Assembly: GCF_012844455.2 (NCBI RefSeq)
Contig: NZ_JABBCQ020000003.1
Span: forward strand, 282,397 to 346,396
DNA: 64,000 bases
Source: Comamonas suwonensis
GTDB lineage: Bacteria > Pseudomonadota > Gammaproteobacteria > Burkholderiales > Burkholderiaceae_C
Direction of reading: 5' to 3'
Each line of letters opens with the position of its first letter. Position 1 is the stretch's first letter. The position numbers were made by a program, and so were the translations under genes. The notes beneath the pieces are model-generated. The model searched no databases. It saw only the letters and a list, made by a program, of their open reading frames with translations, and was not told where the DNA came from. Below are positions 1-7,645 of the stretch, piece by piece.

Positions 1-873
1 CTGAATGATTTGTGAGGCGACATGAAACAGCATGCGTACCGACAATTCACCGCCCCTGCGTGAATAAAACACGATGTGATCGCCATCCACCACCGTCGGG
101 CCGCGCTGTGCAGCGCTGAATCTGCGCCAGTCCAGCAGTGCTCGGGCGACGGATTCAGGCAACTCAAGCAGTCGTTGCTGCGCGGCACGGCCGCCCTCAA
201 TCCGCAAGAAGCGGGGCAGTGCAGGCGAGGTATCTGCTATCTCTTTAGATAAGCTCTCCCAAGCCAGCTCTGCGCTGGAGCGCAAATCCTTCCAGAGCAG
301 CGCACGTACTTCTTCAGGGGCCAGCGCCATTTCATACAGCAGCAGCACAATCGCCCGGTCACGCGCATTCTGATACCCATCGGCCAGCGGAAAGTGGCGC
401 GGCAGAGATTGCCAGAGCAGGGGAGGCAGGCAGTGGCCCTTGCCATCTTCTGAGGGTGGGCGATCTATGGGCTCCAGCCCTGTGGCTGGGTTGGCATGAA
501 TCCAGCCGTGCTCCATGGCGTGATCGTAGATACGCTCCAGCAGCCGCCAGTAACGCCTGCGGGTCACCGGGCTGATCTTGCGCTCGGGGTGGTGATGCGC
601 CCGCTGCCCATCTCGAATCTGCAGAAAATGCTGCACATCCACCGCAGTGGCCTGGTGCCAGTCCTTGGACTCATGGGCGAAAGAGGGCCTGCGTGCCTTG
701 TCTTCGGTAAAAGCCGCGCCACTCAGATGCCAGAGCCAGGCCTGCCAAACCTTTTCATAGTTGCCGTCGGGTGAGGTATCCAGCGCATCCCAGCCTTTGC
801 TGCCTTCATGCTCCAGCCAGTCTCTAAAAACTGCCTGTCCATTGGGTAAGAGCGTTGCCTGAGCATCCGTCAT
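1..873 (-). CDS. Tyrosine recombinase/integrase-like protein (partial)
   Basis: An open frame of 291 codons runs from the ATG at 873 through the left window edge without a stop, so the C-terminus is not visible. The middle contains a recombinase-like arrangement: an N-terminal SAM-like helical region, then 'ARDRAIVLLLYEMALAPEEVRALLWKDL', cited here only for its layout, which matches the box-I region of tyrosine recombinases. In that alignment the position normally held by the first catalytic Arg (as in GLRxSEL) is Ala. The protein may therefore be a catalytically dead relative, or the alignment may be wrong. The other catalytic residues (HxxR, Tyr) would lie outside the window. Family call is moderate; function is unknown. 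Confidence 0.6.
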   Translation of the reverse strand, partial: MTDAQATLLPNGQAVFRDWLEHEGSKGWDALDTSPDGNYEKVWQAWLWHLSGAAFTEDKARRPSFAHESKDWHQATAVDVQHFLQIRDGQRAHHHPERKISPVTRRRYWRLLERIYDHAMEHGWIHANPATGLEPIDRPPSEDGKGHCLPPLLWQSLPRHFPLADGYQNARDRAIVLLLYEMALAPEEVRALLWKDLRSSAELAWESLSKEIADTSPALPRFLRIEGGRAAQQRLLELPESVARALLDWRRFSAAQRGPTVVDGDHIVFYSRRGGELSVRMLFHVASQIIQ

Positions 874-976
874 TATGCGATTCCATTTCCTAGCAATGCA
901 TCTAATGTAACTTACATGAATTTAAATTCAGTTCTTAAAAAAGATAAAGAACCAACCACGAAACGTTAATCAGTAA

Positions 977-1009
977 AGAGGGCGAATTTCGCCACGAAAC
1001 CAGCCCTCT
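977..1009 (-). terminator. Probable terminator after pdxH
   Basis: The inverted repeat AGAGGGC (977-983) / GCCCTCT (1003-1009) lies just downstream of the pdxH stop on the minus strand. It is followed in that direction by a short, weak T-rich stretch. This is a weak intrinsic-terminator candidate. Confidence 0.4.
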
Positions 1010-1046
1010 CTGCATCAATCTAGAGATGTATGCCTGCCTAACGATC

Positions 1047-1694
1047 TCAGGGTGCCAGACGCTCCCGGATCCAGCTCTGGCCGTCTTCACGGTAGCTCAG
1101 ACGATCGTGCAGACGGCTCTTGCGGCCTTGCCAGAACTCCCAGCGGTCCGGCACCAGTCGGAAACCGCCCCAGTGCGGGGGGCGGGGAGGATTCAGCAAG
1201 AACTGGGCGCTGTATTTGGCCGCATTGGCCACCAGTACGCCGCGGCCGCTGATGATCTGGCTCTGAGGACTGGCCCAGGCGCCAATGCGTGAATCCAAAG
1301 GGCGGCTGGCAAAGTAGGCGTCGCTTTCCTGATCGCTGACTTTTTCCACGCGGCCTTCGATGCGCACCACCCGCTCCAGCTCCACCCAGTGAAATTGCAG
1401 CGCTGCAAACGGGTTGCCTGCCAGTTGCTGGCCCTTGCGGCTGTCGTAATTGGTGTACCAGACGATGCCGCGCTCGTCATAGCCTTTGATCAGCACAATC
1501 CGCGTGCTGGGGCGCATGTCGCCGCCCACAGTGGCCACCGTCATGGCATTGGGTTCAGGGACCTCGGCGCTCACAGCTTCCTGCAGCCATTGGTCAAACT
1601 GCTTCAGTGGATTGGCGTTGGAGGCGGATTCGCTCAACTCTGCGCGCTCGTAGCTTTTGCGCAGATCGGCAATGGAAGAAGATAGTCGGCTCAT
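1047..1694 (-). CDS. pdxH: Pyridoxamine 5'-phosphate oxidase
   Basis: This 215-residue protein is the normal length for PdxH, the FMN enzyme that oxidises pyridoxine or pyridoxamine 5'-phosphate to pyridoxal 5'-phosphate in the cytosol. It shows the FMN-binding stretch 'RIVLIKGYD...TNYDSRKG' around residues 65-88 and the C-terminal signature '[17 protein letters not shown]' followed by 'SRLHDR', which holds the substrate-binding Arg/His residues. It is divergent from the nucleotidyltransferase gene at 1730, with only about 35 bp between starts, so their promoters must overlap. The assignment is secure. Confidence 0.95.
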   Translation of the reverse strand: MSRLSSSIADLRKSYERAELSESASNANPLKQFDQWLQEAVSAEVPEPNAMTVATVGGDMRPSTRIVLIKGYDERGIVWYTNYDSRKGQQLAGNPFAALQFHWVELERVVRIEGRVEKVSDQESDAYFASRPLDSRIGAWASPQSQIISGRGVLVANAAKYSAQFLLNPPRPPHWGGFRLVPDRWEFWQGRKSRLHDRLSYREDGQSWIRERLAP

Positions 1695-1729
1695 GCCCCA
1701 TATTCTGCCGCGCAGCCAACGCCAGCGTT

Positions 1730-2380
1730 ATGCTCAACCGCAATATGCAGCAAGAAGTTTTTGTCAGCCCTCCCATCAACCTGGAGCAGCCCTGTGTGCT
1801 GGTTCTCGCCGCAGGCAGGGGAGAGCGCTTTCTCGCCTCGGGCGGCACCACGCACAAACTGCAGGCCATGCTGGGTCCGCAAACTGTTTTGCAGACAACT
1901 CTGGCCGCTGTTCAGGCCTCAGGCCTGCCCTGGCATGTGGAATACGGCCCACACCCCGGCATGGGCGACAGCATTGCCGCTGCCGTCAAAGCCACAGCCT
2001 GTGCCAATGGCTGGCTGATCTTGCCGGCTGATCTGCCGCTGGTGCAGCCCCAGACGCTCAAAACACTGGCTTTACAGCTTTTGAGCGCTGATGCGGGCGA
2101 TGCTGTCTTGCAAGTCATACAGCCTTTCTATCAAGCCGAGGATCAAGCGATCAACCAAGCCCAAGAGGGTCTGAAGGGTCACCCCGTGGCCTTCAGCCGC
2201 GCAGCTGCACAGGCGCTGATGCAGTTGAGGGGCGATCAAGGCGCATCCACCGTCGTGCGCAAAGCGGCAGAAAACCAGCAATTGAAGCGCTGGGCGTGTG
2301 ATGACATCGGTTGCGTGCTGGATGTGGATACGGTCCAGGCCCTGGCTCAGGCCCGCAAAATCTGGCAAGAACGCCAGTAA
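1730..2380 (+). CDS. MobA-like NTP transferase family protein
   Basis: This protein of about 216 residues has the nucleotide-binding signature LVLAAGRGERF near residues 24-34, a conserved Lys shortly after it (THKL), and the acidic metal-binding motif LPADLPLV near residue 100. These mark the MobA/MocA nucleotidyltransferase family, whose members load CMP or GMP onto molybdopterin or act in sugar-nucleotide synthesis. The start is either the ATG at 1730 or the one at 1745; neither has a strong ribosome-binding site. No molybdoenzyme gene is nearby, so the substrate is not settled. MocA-type cytidylyltransferase is the most likely specific role. Confidence 0.7.
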   Translation: MLNRNMQQEVFVSPPINLEQPCVLVLAAGRGERFLASGGTTHKLQAMLGPQTVLQTTLAAVQASGLPWHVEYGPHPGMGDSIAAAVKATACANGWLILPADLPLVQPQTLKTLALQLLSADAGDAVLQVIQPFYQAEDQAINQAQEGLKGHPVAFSRAAAQALMQLRGDQGASTVVRKAAENQQLKRWACDDIGCVLDVDTVQALAQARKIWQERQ

Positions 2381-2401
2381 AAAGCTCCAGTCGCAGTCAT
2401 G

Positions 2402-2424
2402 AAAAAGCCCCTGAAACAGGGGCT
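2402..2424 (-). terminator. Terminator between convergent genes
   Basis: AGCCCCTG (2406-2413), loop AAA, CAGGGGCT (2417-2424): a perfect 8-bp stem between convergent genes. The A-run before it on the plus strand becomes a T-run on the minus strand, so it most likely terminates the superoxide dismutase gene. Confidence 0.7.
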
Positions 2425-2453
2425 GGGATCAAGACATTGAGGCTAAGACCAGC

Positions 2454-3071
2454 TTACGCGCCGCGTTCAATCACCGCACAAGCCAAGCGAGCGCCAGAGT
2501 TGCCTGTGGGCTGAGTGGTGTAGTCATCGGGGTCGTTGTGCACGATCAAAGAGCGGCCCAGAATACCGTTGCTGCCTCGGTCCAGCGTGAGGTTCTTGCT
2601 CACAAAATCGATAGTGGCAACGCCTTGTGTATCCGCATCCAGACTGGGTAGATCACCCAGGTGATGGGCCTTGCTGTCACCAAATTTGCCATGCGCCTGC
2701 TGCGCAGGGTTGAAATGGCCGCCAGCGCTCAGACCGTCGCCGCTGGAGCAATCGCCTTTTTCATGAATGTGAAAACCGTGTTCGGAGTTTGGTGCCAGCC
2801 CTTCCACGCGCCCCTGCACGCGAATACCGCCTTCAGCCAGCGGAAAGAACTGCAGCGTTCCCGTGACCTGGCTTCCCTTGGTTGATGCCAAGCGCGCGAT
2901 GGACTGCACGCCCTTGCTCCTGGCCGCCGCCGGTTCAGCGGAAGAAGCTGTAGACGTGGGTGCGGCGGTGTTGCTGGCAGTTGAACAAGCCGTCAGGACC
3001 AAGGTGGCTGCGAGCGTCAGGCCTGTCCAGACAGGGCGAGAACAGAGGGCGGCAACACGGTTCGGGAACAT
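2454..3071 (-). CDS. sodC: Cu/Zn superoxide dismutase, lipoprotein
   Basis: 205 residues from the ATG at 3071, preceded by a good GGAGAG ribosome-binding site; a longer in-frame start at 3119 lacks one. A signal peptide with lipobox (LVLTAC) near residues 20-31 predicts an envelope lipoprotein. Metal-ligand motifs are visible: HGFHIHEKGDC (Cu ligands and disulfide Cys), GGHFNP and HLGDLP (Zn site), LIVH (last Cu ligand) and the C-terminal RLACAVI Cys. The enzyme dismutates superoxide in the periplasm. A Ser/Ala-rich linker separates the lipid anchor from the domain. Confidence 0.93.
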   Translation of the reverse strand: MFPNRVAALCSRPVWTGLTLAATLVLTACSTASNTAAPTSTASSAEPAAARSKGVQSIARLASTKGSQVTGTLQFFPLAEGGIRVQGRVEGLAPNSEHGFHIHEKGDCSSGDGLSAGGHFNPAQQAHGKFGDSKAHHLGDLPSLDADTQGVATIDFVSKNLTLDRGSNGILGRSLIVHNDPDDYTTQPTGNSGARLACAVIERGA

Positions 3072-3175
3072 GGCAATCTCTCCAGCAATCAAAAGACTTA
3101 TTGTGCCGAAGTGGCCCAAAGTTTCAAGCCATTTTGCCTTGTAGCCCAGTCAGAGTAAGTGCAAGCAGCTATGTT

Positions 3176-3814
3176 TCAAATAGCAAGCGACTGTGCTTTC
3201 TGCAGGTTCTGAGCATGGCGGCACTCCGCATAAGCCAGCAGCCGCTTCAAGGCCTTGTCATCAATGCCCAGCCGCTGCAGCTCATCAAAGGTGGCCTGCG
3301 CATAGTCCAGCGTCGTTCCATAAATGCCCTGCGCCTGCGAAAAAATACGGCGATAGTCTTCCGGCGCCAGCTCACCCGTGTGGTGCGGGCTTTGGCGCGA
3401 CAGCGTAAACGCCAAAGCCTTCACCGGCCCGTTGCTCGTTTTGCAAGGCAGCCAGCGTGGGTCATAGACGGCATTGGGCATCTCGCGCTGCCAGAGCTTG
3501 CGCATCACCGCATCTGCCTCCGCACGAGGAATGCGAAACACCATGCCCTGGCAACTCCCGCCCGAGAGCATGCCAAATACCAGCCCCGGAGTCTGAGGCG
3601 TTCCGCGGTTGATGGTGCTCCACATTTTGAGAGCACGGTGCCAGCCGTGGACATGGCCTGCGTGGCGCTCACTAAACTCAAAATCAGGCCGCCAGATCAA
3701 TGAGCCATAGCCAAAGACCCATAAATCCCCGTCTCCACCCCATTGCGCCAGAGTTTGCTCCAGCATCTGATCTGCGTTGCGCATGGATGTGTTGAACAAG
3801 GGCAGGGTGGACAT
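3176..3814 (-). CDS. ChaC-like gamma-glutamylcyclotransferase
   Basis: 212 residues from the ATG at 3814, chosen for the GGGGAG ribosome-binding site just upstream rather than the in-frame ATG at 3871. The N-terminal substrate-binding signature FGYGSLIWRP, the 'GLVFGML' segment and the central 'REMPNAVYDPRWL' stretch are those of the ChaC family. These enzymes cleave glutathione to 5-oxoproline and Cys-Gly. The gene is separate from its neighbours and probably monocistronic. Confidence 0.9.
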   Translation of the reverse strand: MSTLPLFNTSMRNADQMLEQTLAQWGGDGDLWVFGYGSLIWRPDFEFSERHAGHVHGWHRALKMWSTINRGTPQTPGLVFGMLSGGSCQGMVFRIPRAEADAVMRKLWQREMPNAVYDPRWLPCKTSNGPVKALAFTLSRQSPHHTGELAPEDYRRIFSQAQGIYGTTLDYAQATFDELQRLGIDDKALKRLLAYAECRHAQNLQKAQSLAI

Positions 3815-3963
3815 GAAAACTCCCCAAACTGGCTTTAATGCTGAATGAACCTCATGTATAACGCGCCACATCGCTGACGGTGCACTTGCTATGGGTCAAA
3901 GCACAGGTTCAGAGCGTAAAAGCAACGTCTTTGTTGCGCCTGTATCGCTAGCTGTTCAATAAA

Positions 3964-3990
3964 TGGCCCGATACGGCTTGCGCTGCATCG
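3964..3990 (-). terminator. Hairpin downstream of the SnoaL-like gene
   Basis: GCCCGAT near 3967 pairs with ATCGGGC near 3985. It lies just downstream, on the minus strand, of the gene ending at 4026. The T-run is weak. Confidence 0.45.
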
Positions 3991-4025
3991 GGCGTAATTC
4001 TTTGATATGGGCACTTACCCGGGCC

Positions 4026-4553
4026 TCAGCTGTTCTCAATAAACCCCGCAGCAGGCGGCTCACCCAGCGCCAGAACCTTCTCCGCTCCATCCCCGTCAAC
4101 CTGACGCATCACGAAAGAGCCTCTTTGAAAGCGCATGCTGCGAATCTGCCAGCGCCCATTCACACGCTCGTACTCGTCGGTGTACTGGCCCGAGAGATTG
4201 ACGATGGTGCGCTCCTTCACATTGACCTGGCAGAAATCCAGGTCCCACAGGCCTACGGCCTGATCTGCCCCCGTAAAGCGGATTTGCGGGTTGTGCCCGT
4301 GGTGCATGTCCTGGATGGAGGGGTTCTTCACGGCCAGCTTGGTAAAGGTCTCCACCCAGCCGTCGCGGCTGGTGAAAGCCGGAAAGCCATCTGCCTCAAT
4401 CACTGCGCCATGTTCCACGAAGCATTCGCGCATCACATCAGCGTGCTTGCGGTCGCAGGCACGCAAATACTGAGCTTTAAGCGCCTGTATGGCTTGCAGG
4501 TCTTCAAGGTGCTGCAAGCGCTGCTGTATCTGCACCAGAACCAAATCGCTCAT
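4026..4553 (-). CDS. SnoaL-like (NTF2-fold) protein
   Basis: This 175-residue protein has the pattern of the SnoaL_4 / NTF2-like alpha+beta barrel: an N-terminal helix 'LQHLEDLQAIQALKAQYLRACD', then 'DVMRECFVEHGAVIEADGF', and a C-terminal 'YERVNGRWQIRSMRFQRG' strand pair. Members act as polyketide cyclases, steroid or bile-acid dehydratase/isomerases, or dioxygenase small subunits. No partner gene is adjacent, so the substrate cannot be named. The gene is divergent from the secreted protein gene at 4742. Confidence 0.7.
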   Translation of the reverse strand: MSDLVLVQIQQRLQHLEDLQAIQALKAQYLRACDRKHADVMRECFVEHGAVIEADGFPAFTSRDGWVETFTKLAVKNPSIQDMHHGHNPQIRFTGADQAVGLWDLDFCQVNVKERTIVNLSGQYTDEYERVNGRWQIRSMRFQRGSFVMRQVDGDGAEKVLALGEPPAAGFIENS

Positions 4554-4741
4554 TACTTGTCTCCCATTGGTTTTGTGAACGGTGATTTTTCAAGAAATGC
4601 TCAATTTCACGAAAATCCACATCAGATCAAACTGATCTGAAGCGAACAACCTGCTTACAGGCTAGCTTCAGAATATCCTACAAAGAGAGCTGGCTGATGG
4701 GCTTAGATTGGGGTTTCTTAAAAAGTAGCTTAGGAGCCTAG

Positions 4742-5149
4742 ATGTCCATTAAAGCAATTGTGGCCGTTGGTTTTGCGGGTGTGTTGATTTCTACCCTAGG
4801 GTTGACACCTGCCATGGCGCAGCCCGTCGCCGGTACGGCCGTCCTTGGGGTGACAGTCAGTGAAGTTCAAGCAGTCGCCACAGGCTGGAGCTTGAAGAAG
4901 TCGGTTCTGGGCAAGTCTGTCTATAACGACGAAAACCAAGCAGTCGGCAAGATTGATGATGTGATCGTTGCTCCAGACAACGCGATTTCCTATGCAATCG
5001 TTGGTGTGGGTGGCTTTTTGGGTATGGGGAAACATGAAGTAGCAATCCCAGTCAGCCAATTCAAGGTCAATGCAAAGAAGATCACACTTCCTGGCGCAAC
5101 CAAGGATGCTCTAAAGGCGCTACCGAAATTTGAATACGCCAAGCAATAA
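4742..5149 (+). CDS. Secreted PRC-barrel domain protein
   Basis: 135 residues with a Sec signal peptide (hydrophobic core 'IVAVGFAGVLISTLGL', cleavage near AMA-QP). The mature part contains a PRC-barrel-like segment around residues 50-110 ('LGKSVYNDENQAVGKIDDVIVAPDN'). PRC-barrel proteins are adaptor or envelope-stability proteins, often of unknown role. The gene lies 300 bp upstream of a CsbD-family gene, and both are typical stress-response genes, but no shared operon is visible. Confidence 0.75.
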   Translation: MSIKAIVAVGFAGVLISTLGLTPAMAQPVAGTAVLGVTVSEVQAVATGWSLKKSVLGKSVYNDENQAVGKIDDVIVAPDNAISYAIVGVGGFLGMGKHEVAIPVSQFKVNAKKITLPGATKDALKALPKFEYAKQ

Positions 5150-5168
5150 ATAGTTGCTCCATAAGCAA

Positions 5169-5254
5169 AGTAGTCTGGCCTATCACCAGTAGGATGTAGG
5201 TTGAAATCCAGCTCTGGTAACCAAGCCCTGATCGGAACGTTCAGCGCTTTTTCG
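5169..5254 (+). pseudogene. Decayed copy of the tRNA-fMet 3' part and its terminator
   Basis: The segment contains GTAGTCTGG (D-arm-like), then GGTTGAAATCC, GCTCTGGTAACCA and AGCCCTGATCGGAA. Each matches, with changes, the T-arm, acceptor end and downstream terminator of the intact initiator tRNA at 5821-5897 (GCAGTCTGG, GGTTCAAATCC, CCCTCGCAACCA, AGCCCTGATCGGAA). The anticodon arm is largely lost. It could be a relic of duplication or of an element that once used the tRNA 3' end as attachment site. Confidence 0.55.
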
Positions 5255-5449
5255 TGTGTTGCGAGAGATTGCTGAATTTGGGCTATCTCTTGTATCCAGC
5301 CTCCCACAGTTATTGAGTGTTAGTAATTGATAACGTGTAAGAGAGCGCACCACAAAGAGCAGCCGCCTAAACTGACGGTCTTGCTTGGGTTCATGACTTA
5401 TCTTTTAGAGGTAGCCGCATTTCGCGGCTTCTCACACAAGGAGTTGAAG
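5255..5449. other. Intergenic region before the CsbD gene
   Basis: No open frame is supported here. A short hairpin (AGCCGC ... GCGGCT, about 5412-5427) lies just upstream of the AAGGAG ribosome-binding site of the CsbD gene and could be part of its leader. Confidence 0.4.
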
Positions 5450-5632
5450 ATGAACACTGATCAAGTCAAAGGTACTCTCAAGGATGCAGCCGGCAAGGTG
5501 CAGGAGAAGTTCGGTGAACTGATTGACAGCCCGGAACAGGAAGCCAAGGGTATTGCCAAGCAGGTCGAAGGCACTGCTCAGAAGAAAGTCGGTGACTTGA
5601 AAGAAGCGATTCACGACGCGTCCAAAAAGTAA
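5450..5632 (+). CDS. CsbD family stress protein
   Basis: 60 residues from the ATG at 5450, preceded by AAGGAGTTGAAG; an upstream in-frame start gives an implausible N-terminus. The sequence is a typical CsbD-like small hydrophilic helical protein: 'TDQVKGTLKDAAGKVQEKFG' followed by an Lys/Glu-rich 'AKGIAKQVEGTAQKKVGDLK'. CsbD homologues are induced by general stress; the molecular role is unknown. A strong terminator follows at 5654. Confidence 0.88.
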   Translation: MNTDQVKGTLKDAAGKVQEKFGELIDSPEQEAKGIAKQVEGTAQKKVGDLKEAIHDASKK

Positions 5633-5653
5633 TTCGCCCCCAGCGTATTCAGC

Positions 5654-5690
5654 AAAGCCCGTCAGGTTCGCCTGCGGGCTTTGTTAATTT
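5654..5690 (+). terminator. Terminator of the CsbD gene
   Basis: AAAGCCCG (5654-5661) pairs with CGGGCTTT (5675-5682), followed by a T-rich run. A near-identical hairpin recurs at 6249-6285. Confidence 0.8.
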
Positions 5691-5820
5691 CTTTTTGTGC
5701 GCGTCGGTCGAGTGCTGGGTTTCCGTACATGCTGTGAATTTGTTCATGTGTGCTACAATCAGCTGGTCGGGGAAAGAAGCTGGCGCCTAGGAATGGTGGC
5801 CGGCCCCCGACGCGAAATAT

Positions 5821-5897
<77 letters not shown>

Positions 5898-5900
5898 ATA

Positions 5901-5931
5901 AAGCCCTGATCGGAAACGGTCGGGGCTTTTT
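5901..5931 (+). terminator. tRNA-fMet terminator
   Basis: AAGCCC at 5901 pairs with GGGGCTT at 5922-5928, followed by TTTTT. It begins four bases after the CCA end of the tRNA. Confidence 0.8.
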
Positions 5932-6097
5932 GCCATCTGGCTGTCATACTGCAGAGGCAAGATACGCATCGCTGGGTCTGGTTGTAGCACTGAAAGATGG
6001 CTTAACCCCTGGCGCGAATTCCAAAGCCCTGGCCTCAACCGCTGGGGCTTTTCCCTTTGTCTCCTGTCAGCCAAAAGCTGACACTTGCCGCCTTGGT

Positions 6098-6163
6098 TCG
6101 CCTTGGCGGTTTTTTGTTTCTGCTGTCGCCGAGCACGTCCGACGATCACGCCACAGTGCACAG
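6098..6163. repeat. Intergenic repeat, copy 1
   Basis: About 66 bp that recur with some 80 percent identity by eye at 6673-6740. The best-kept part is CGCCGAGCACGTCCGACGAT here against CGCCAAGCACGTCTGACGAT there. The start (TCGCCTTGGCGG followed by T-run) can form a terminator-like hairpin. No gene is seen in 5932-6385 apart from this. Confidence 0.6.
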
Positions 6164-6248
6164 CGGGCGGATCTCTGAAACCATGGCGCGATTCGCACTG
6201 AGCCCGTAGCGGTGCGCGTAGCTTGTTATGAATGCGTATGTCCAAAGA

Positions 6249-6285
6249 AAAGCCCTCAAGGTTCACCTACGGGCTTTAGTTTTTG
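6249..6285 (+). terminator. Terminator-like hairpin
   Basis: AAAGCCC (6249-6255) pairs with GGGCTTT (6271-6277), then a T-rich tail. Its sequence closely matches the CsbD terminator at 5654, suggesting local duplication. Confidence 0.6.
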
Positions 6286-6385
6286 GCTATGCGTCTAATG
6301 CTCGCCATTCAAGATTTTTGACAATCATGAAATATTCTTCTTGGCGTCTGCTTTTACGCTCCGTCTTGTCAAAAAGGAGAGGGGA

Positions 6386-6628
6386 ATGCAATTAGGCGTT
6401 ATTTACGATGTTGTTGATCGTCAGCATCCAACAATGGAAGTGGGCCACTTCCACAATGGACGCTTTTTCAATGCAGTGAAGAGCCCGCCTTTTCATGATG
6501 GAGACATCACGGACAACGAACTCAGGTCACGTGCGAGTGGTGGGAGCACTGTTTTGGGAATTATTGAAGGCTTGGTGATGATCCGCAATGGTGGTGGAAG
6601 AGTGTTCGATCTCATCCCTCGCCAGTAA
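6386..6628 (+). CDS. Small hypothetical protein
   Basis: 80 residues from the ATG at 6386, which has a strong ribosome-binding site (AAAAAGGAGAGGGGA). No family is recognised. The sequence is hydrophilic, without signal peptide or membrane segment, and contains 'YDVVDRQHPTMEVGHFHNGRF' and a Gly-rich 'NGGGRVFDLIPRQ' C-terminus. It stands between two copies of an intergenic repeat. Confidence 0.6.
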   Translation: MQLGVIYDVVDRQHPTMEVGHFHNGRFFNAVKSPPFHDGDITDNELRSRASGGSTVLGIIEGLVMIRNGGGRVFDLIPRQ

Positions 6629-6672
6629 ATTTTCTCCTTGCCAGCTAATTACCAGCCCATGTCGCCCAGGGC

Positions 6673-6740
6673 TCGCCTTGCGGCTTTTCATTTACGCCGC
6701 CGCCAAGCACGTCTGACGATCACACGCATTGCAGTCACAG
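6673..6740. repeat. Intergenic repeat, copy 2
   Basis: Second copy of the segment at 6098-6163, in the same orientation and flanking the small gene at 6386 on the other side. The rest of 6629-6869 holds no supported gene. Confidence 0.6.
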
Positions 6741-6869
6741 GCCGAGGCATCAATGCCTTGTAGTTTCACCTTAAGCTGTTCTTATTGCCCAGGTTCGCCG
6801 CATCGGGCAGTAAGCGTATCGCCGTACAACAAGGAAGAGTATGGTGGCAGCTAACATCAGAACTCAAAA

Positions 6870-6906
6870 AGAAAGAGCCCGGTTCCTTGCGGTGTCGGGG
6901 CTCTTT
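6870..6906 (-). terminator. gloA terminator
   Basis: AAAGAGCCC (6872-6880) pairs with GGGGCTCTTT (6897-6906). On the minus strand the hairpin is followed by TTTCTTTTT, placing it directly after the gloA stop. Confidence 0.75.
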
Positions 6907-6912
6907 TCTAGT

Positions 6913-7368
6913 TTATGCGTTGCGTAGCGGATCAAATTCTTCGTCAGCGGTGGCACTCTGGCGGTCGGCCATGTAAGCCCTTGAATTCATTTGTATGAGT
7001 TCAATCTTGTAGCCATCGGGGTCTGTCACAAAAGCAATCACCGTGCTGCCGCCTTTGACGGGGCCTGCTTCACGCGTCACATTGCCGCCAGCCGCCTTGA
7101 TCTTGTCGCAAGCAGCATAAGCATCCGGCACACCCAGAGCGATATGCCCATAGGCTGTGCCCATTTCATAGCTCTCTGTGCCCCAGTTAAAGGTCAGCTC
7201 AATCTCTGCCTGGTCGGGGTTGCCGCCAGCAAAGCCTAGAAAAGCCAGCGAGTACTTGTACTCTGTATTTTCAGAGGTACGCAGCAACTGCATACCGATG
7301 ACATTGGTATAAAAATCAATAGAGCGCTGGAGATTGCCAACGCGCAGCATGGTGTGGAGAAATCTCAT
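6913..7368 (-). CDS. gloA: Lactoylglutathione lyase (glyoxalase I)
   Basis: 151 residues from the ATG at 7368 (AAAGGA ribosome-binding site). It is a typical single-domain bacterial glyoxalase I, which turns the hemithioacetal of methylglyoxal and glutathione into S-lactoylglutathione. The start [13 protein letters not shown] supplies the first metal His; the remaining metal ligands are expected in [18 protein letters not shown] and YKIELIQM, all present. The glutathione-contacting segments [12 protein letters not shown] and GPVKGG are also intact. The C-terminus is extended by about 15 residues compared with E. coli GloA. Confidence 0.93.
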   Translation of the reverse strand: MRFLHTMLRVGNLQRSIDFYTNVIGMQLLRTSENTEYKYSLAFLGFAGGNPDQAEIELTFNWGTESYEMGTAYGHIALGVPDAYAACDKIKAAGGNVTREAGPVKGGSTVIAFVTDPDGYKIELIQMNSRAYMADRQSATADEEFDPLRNA

Positions 7369-7398
7369 TCCTTTATTGTGCCAGCCAGCTCGCAGCAT

Positions 7399-7645
7399 TG
7401 CTGACGTGGCAGTTATGCCAGGAAACCAGCGGCTCTTAGGACTTGTGCAATTTCTGGCTGAACCATATTGATACCGCGTCTTGAACGCAACTGCTCGTGC
7501 AGCGCTATTGAAAAACCAAGTCGTTTAACGATGACCTGACAAATTGGGGATTGCTGAAGTCAACATCAAGCAGTAGGACTACTCTTGAATCAACAAACAA
7601 TGTTTGTTGTTTAGGAAGCAGTCCACCTAATCATGCCGTATTGAT
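7399..7645. other. Intergenic region, nothing recognised
   Basis: About 250 bp, more AT-rich than its surroundings toward 7560-7625, with no supported open frame. It may hold the terminator of the tartrate cluster, but no clear hairpin is seen. Confidence 0.3.
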
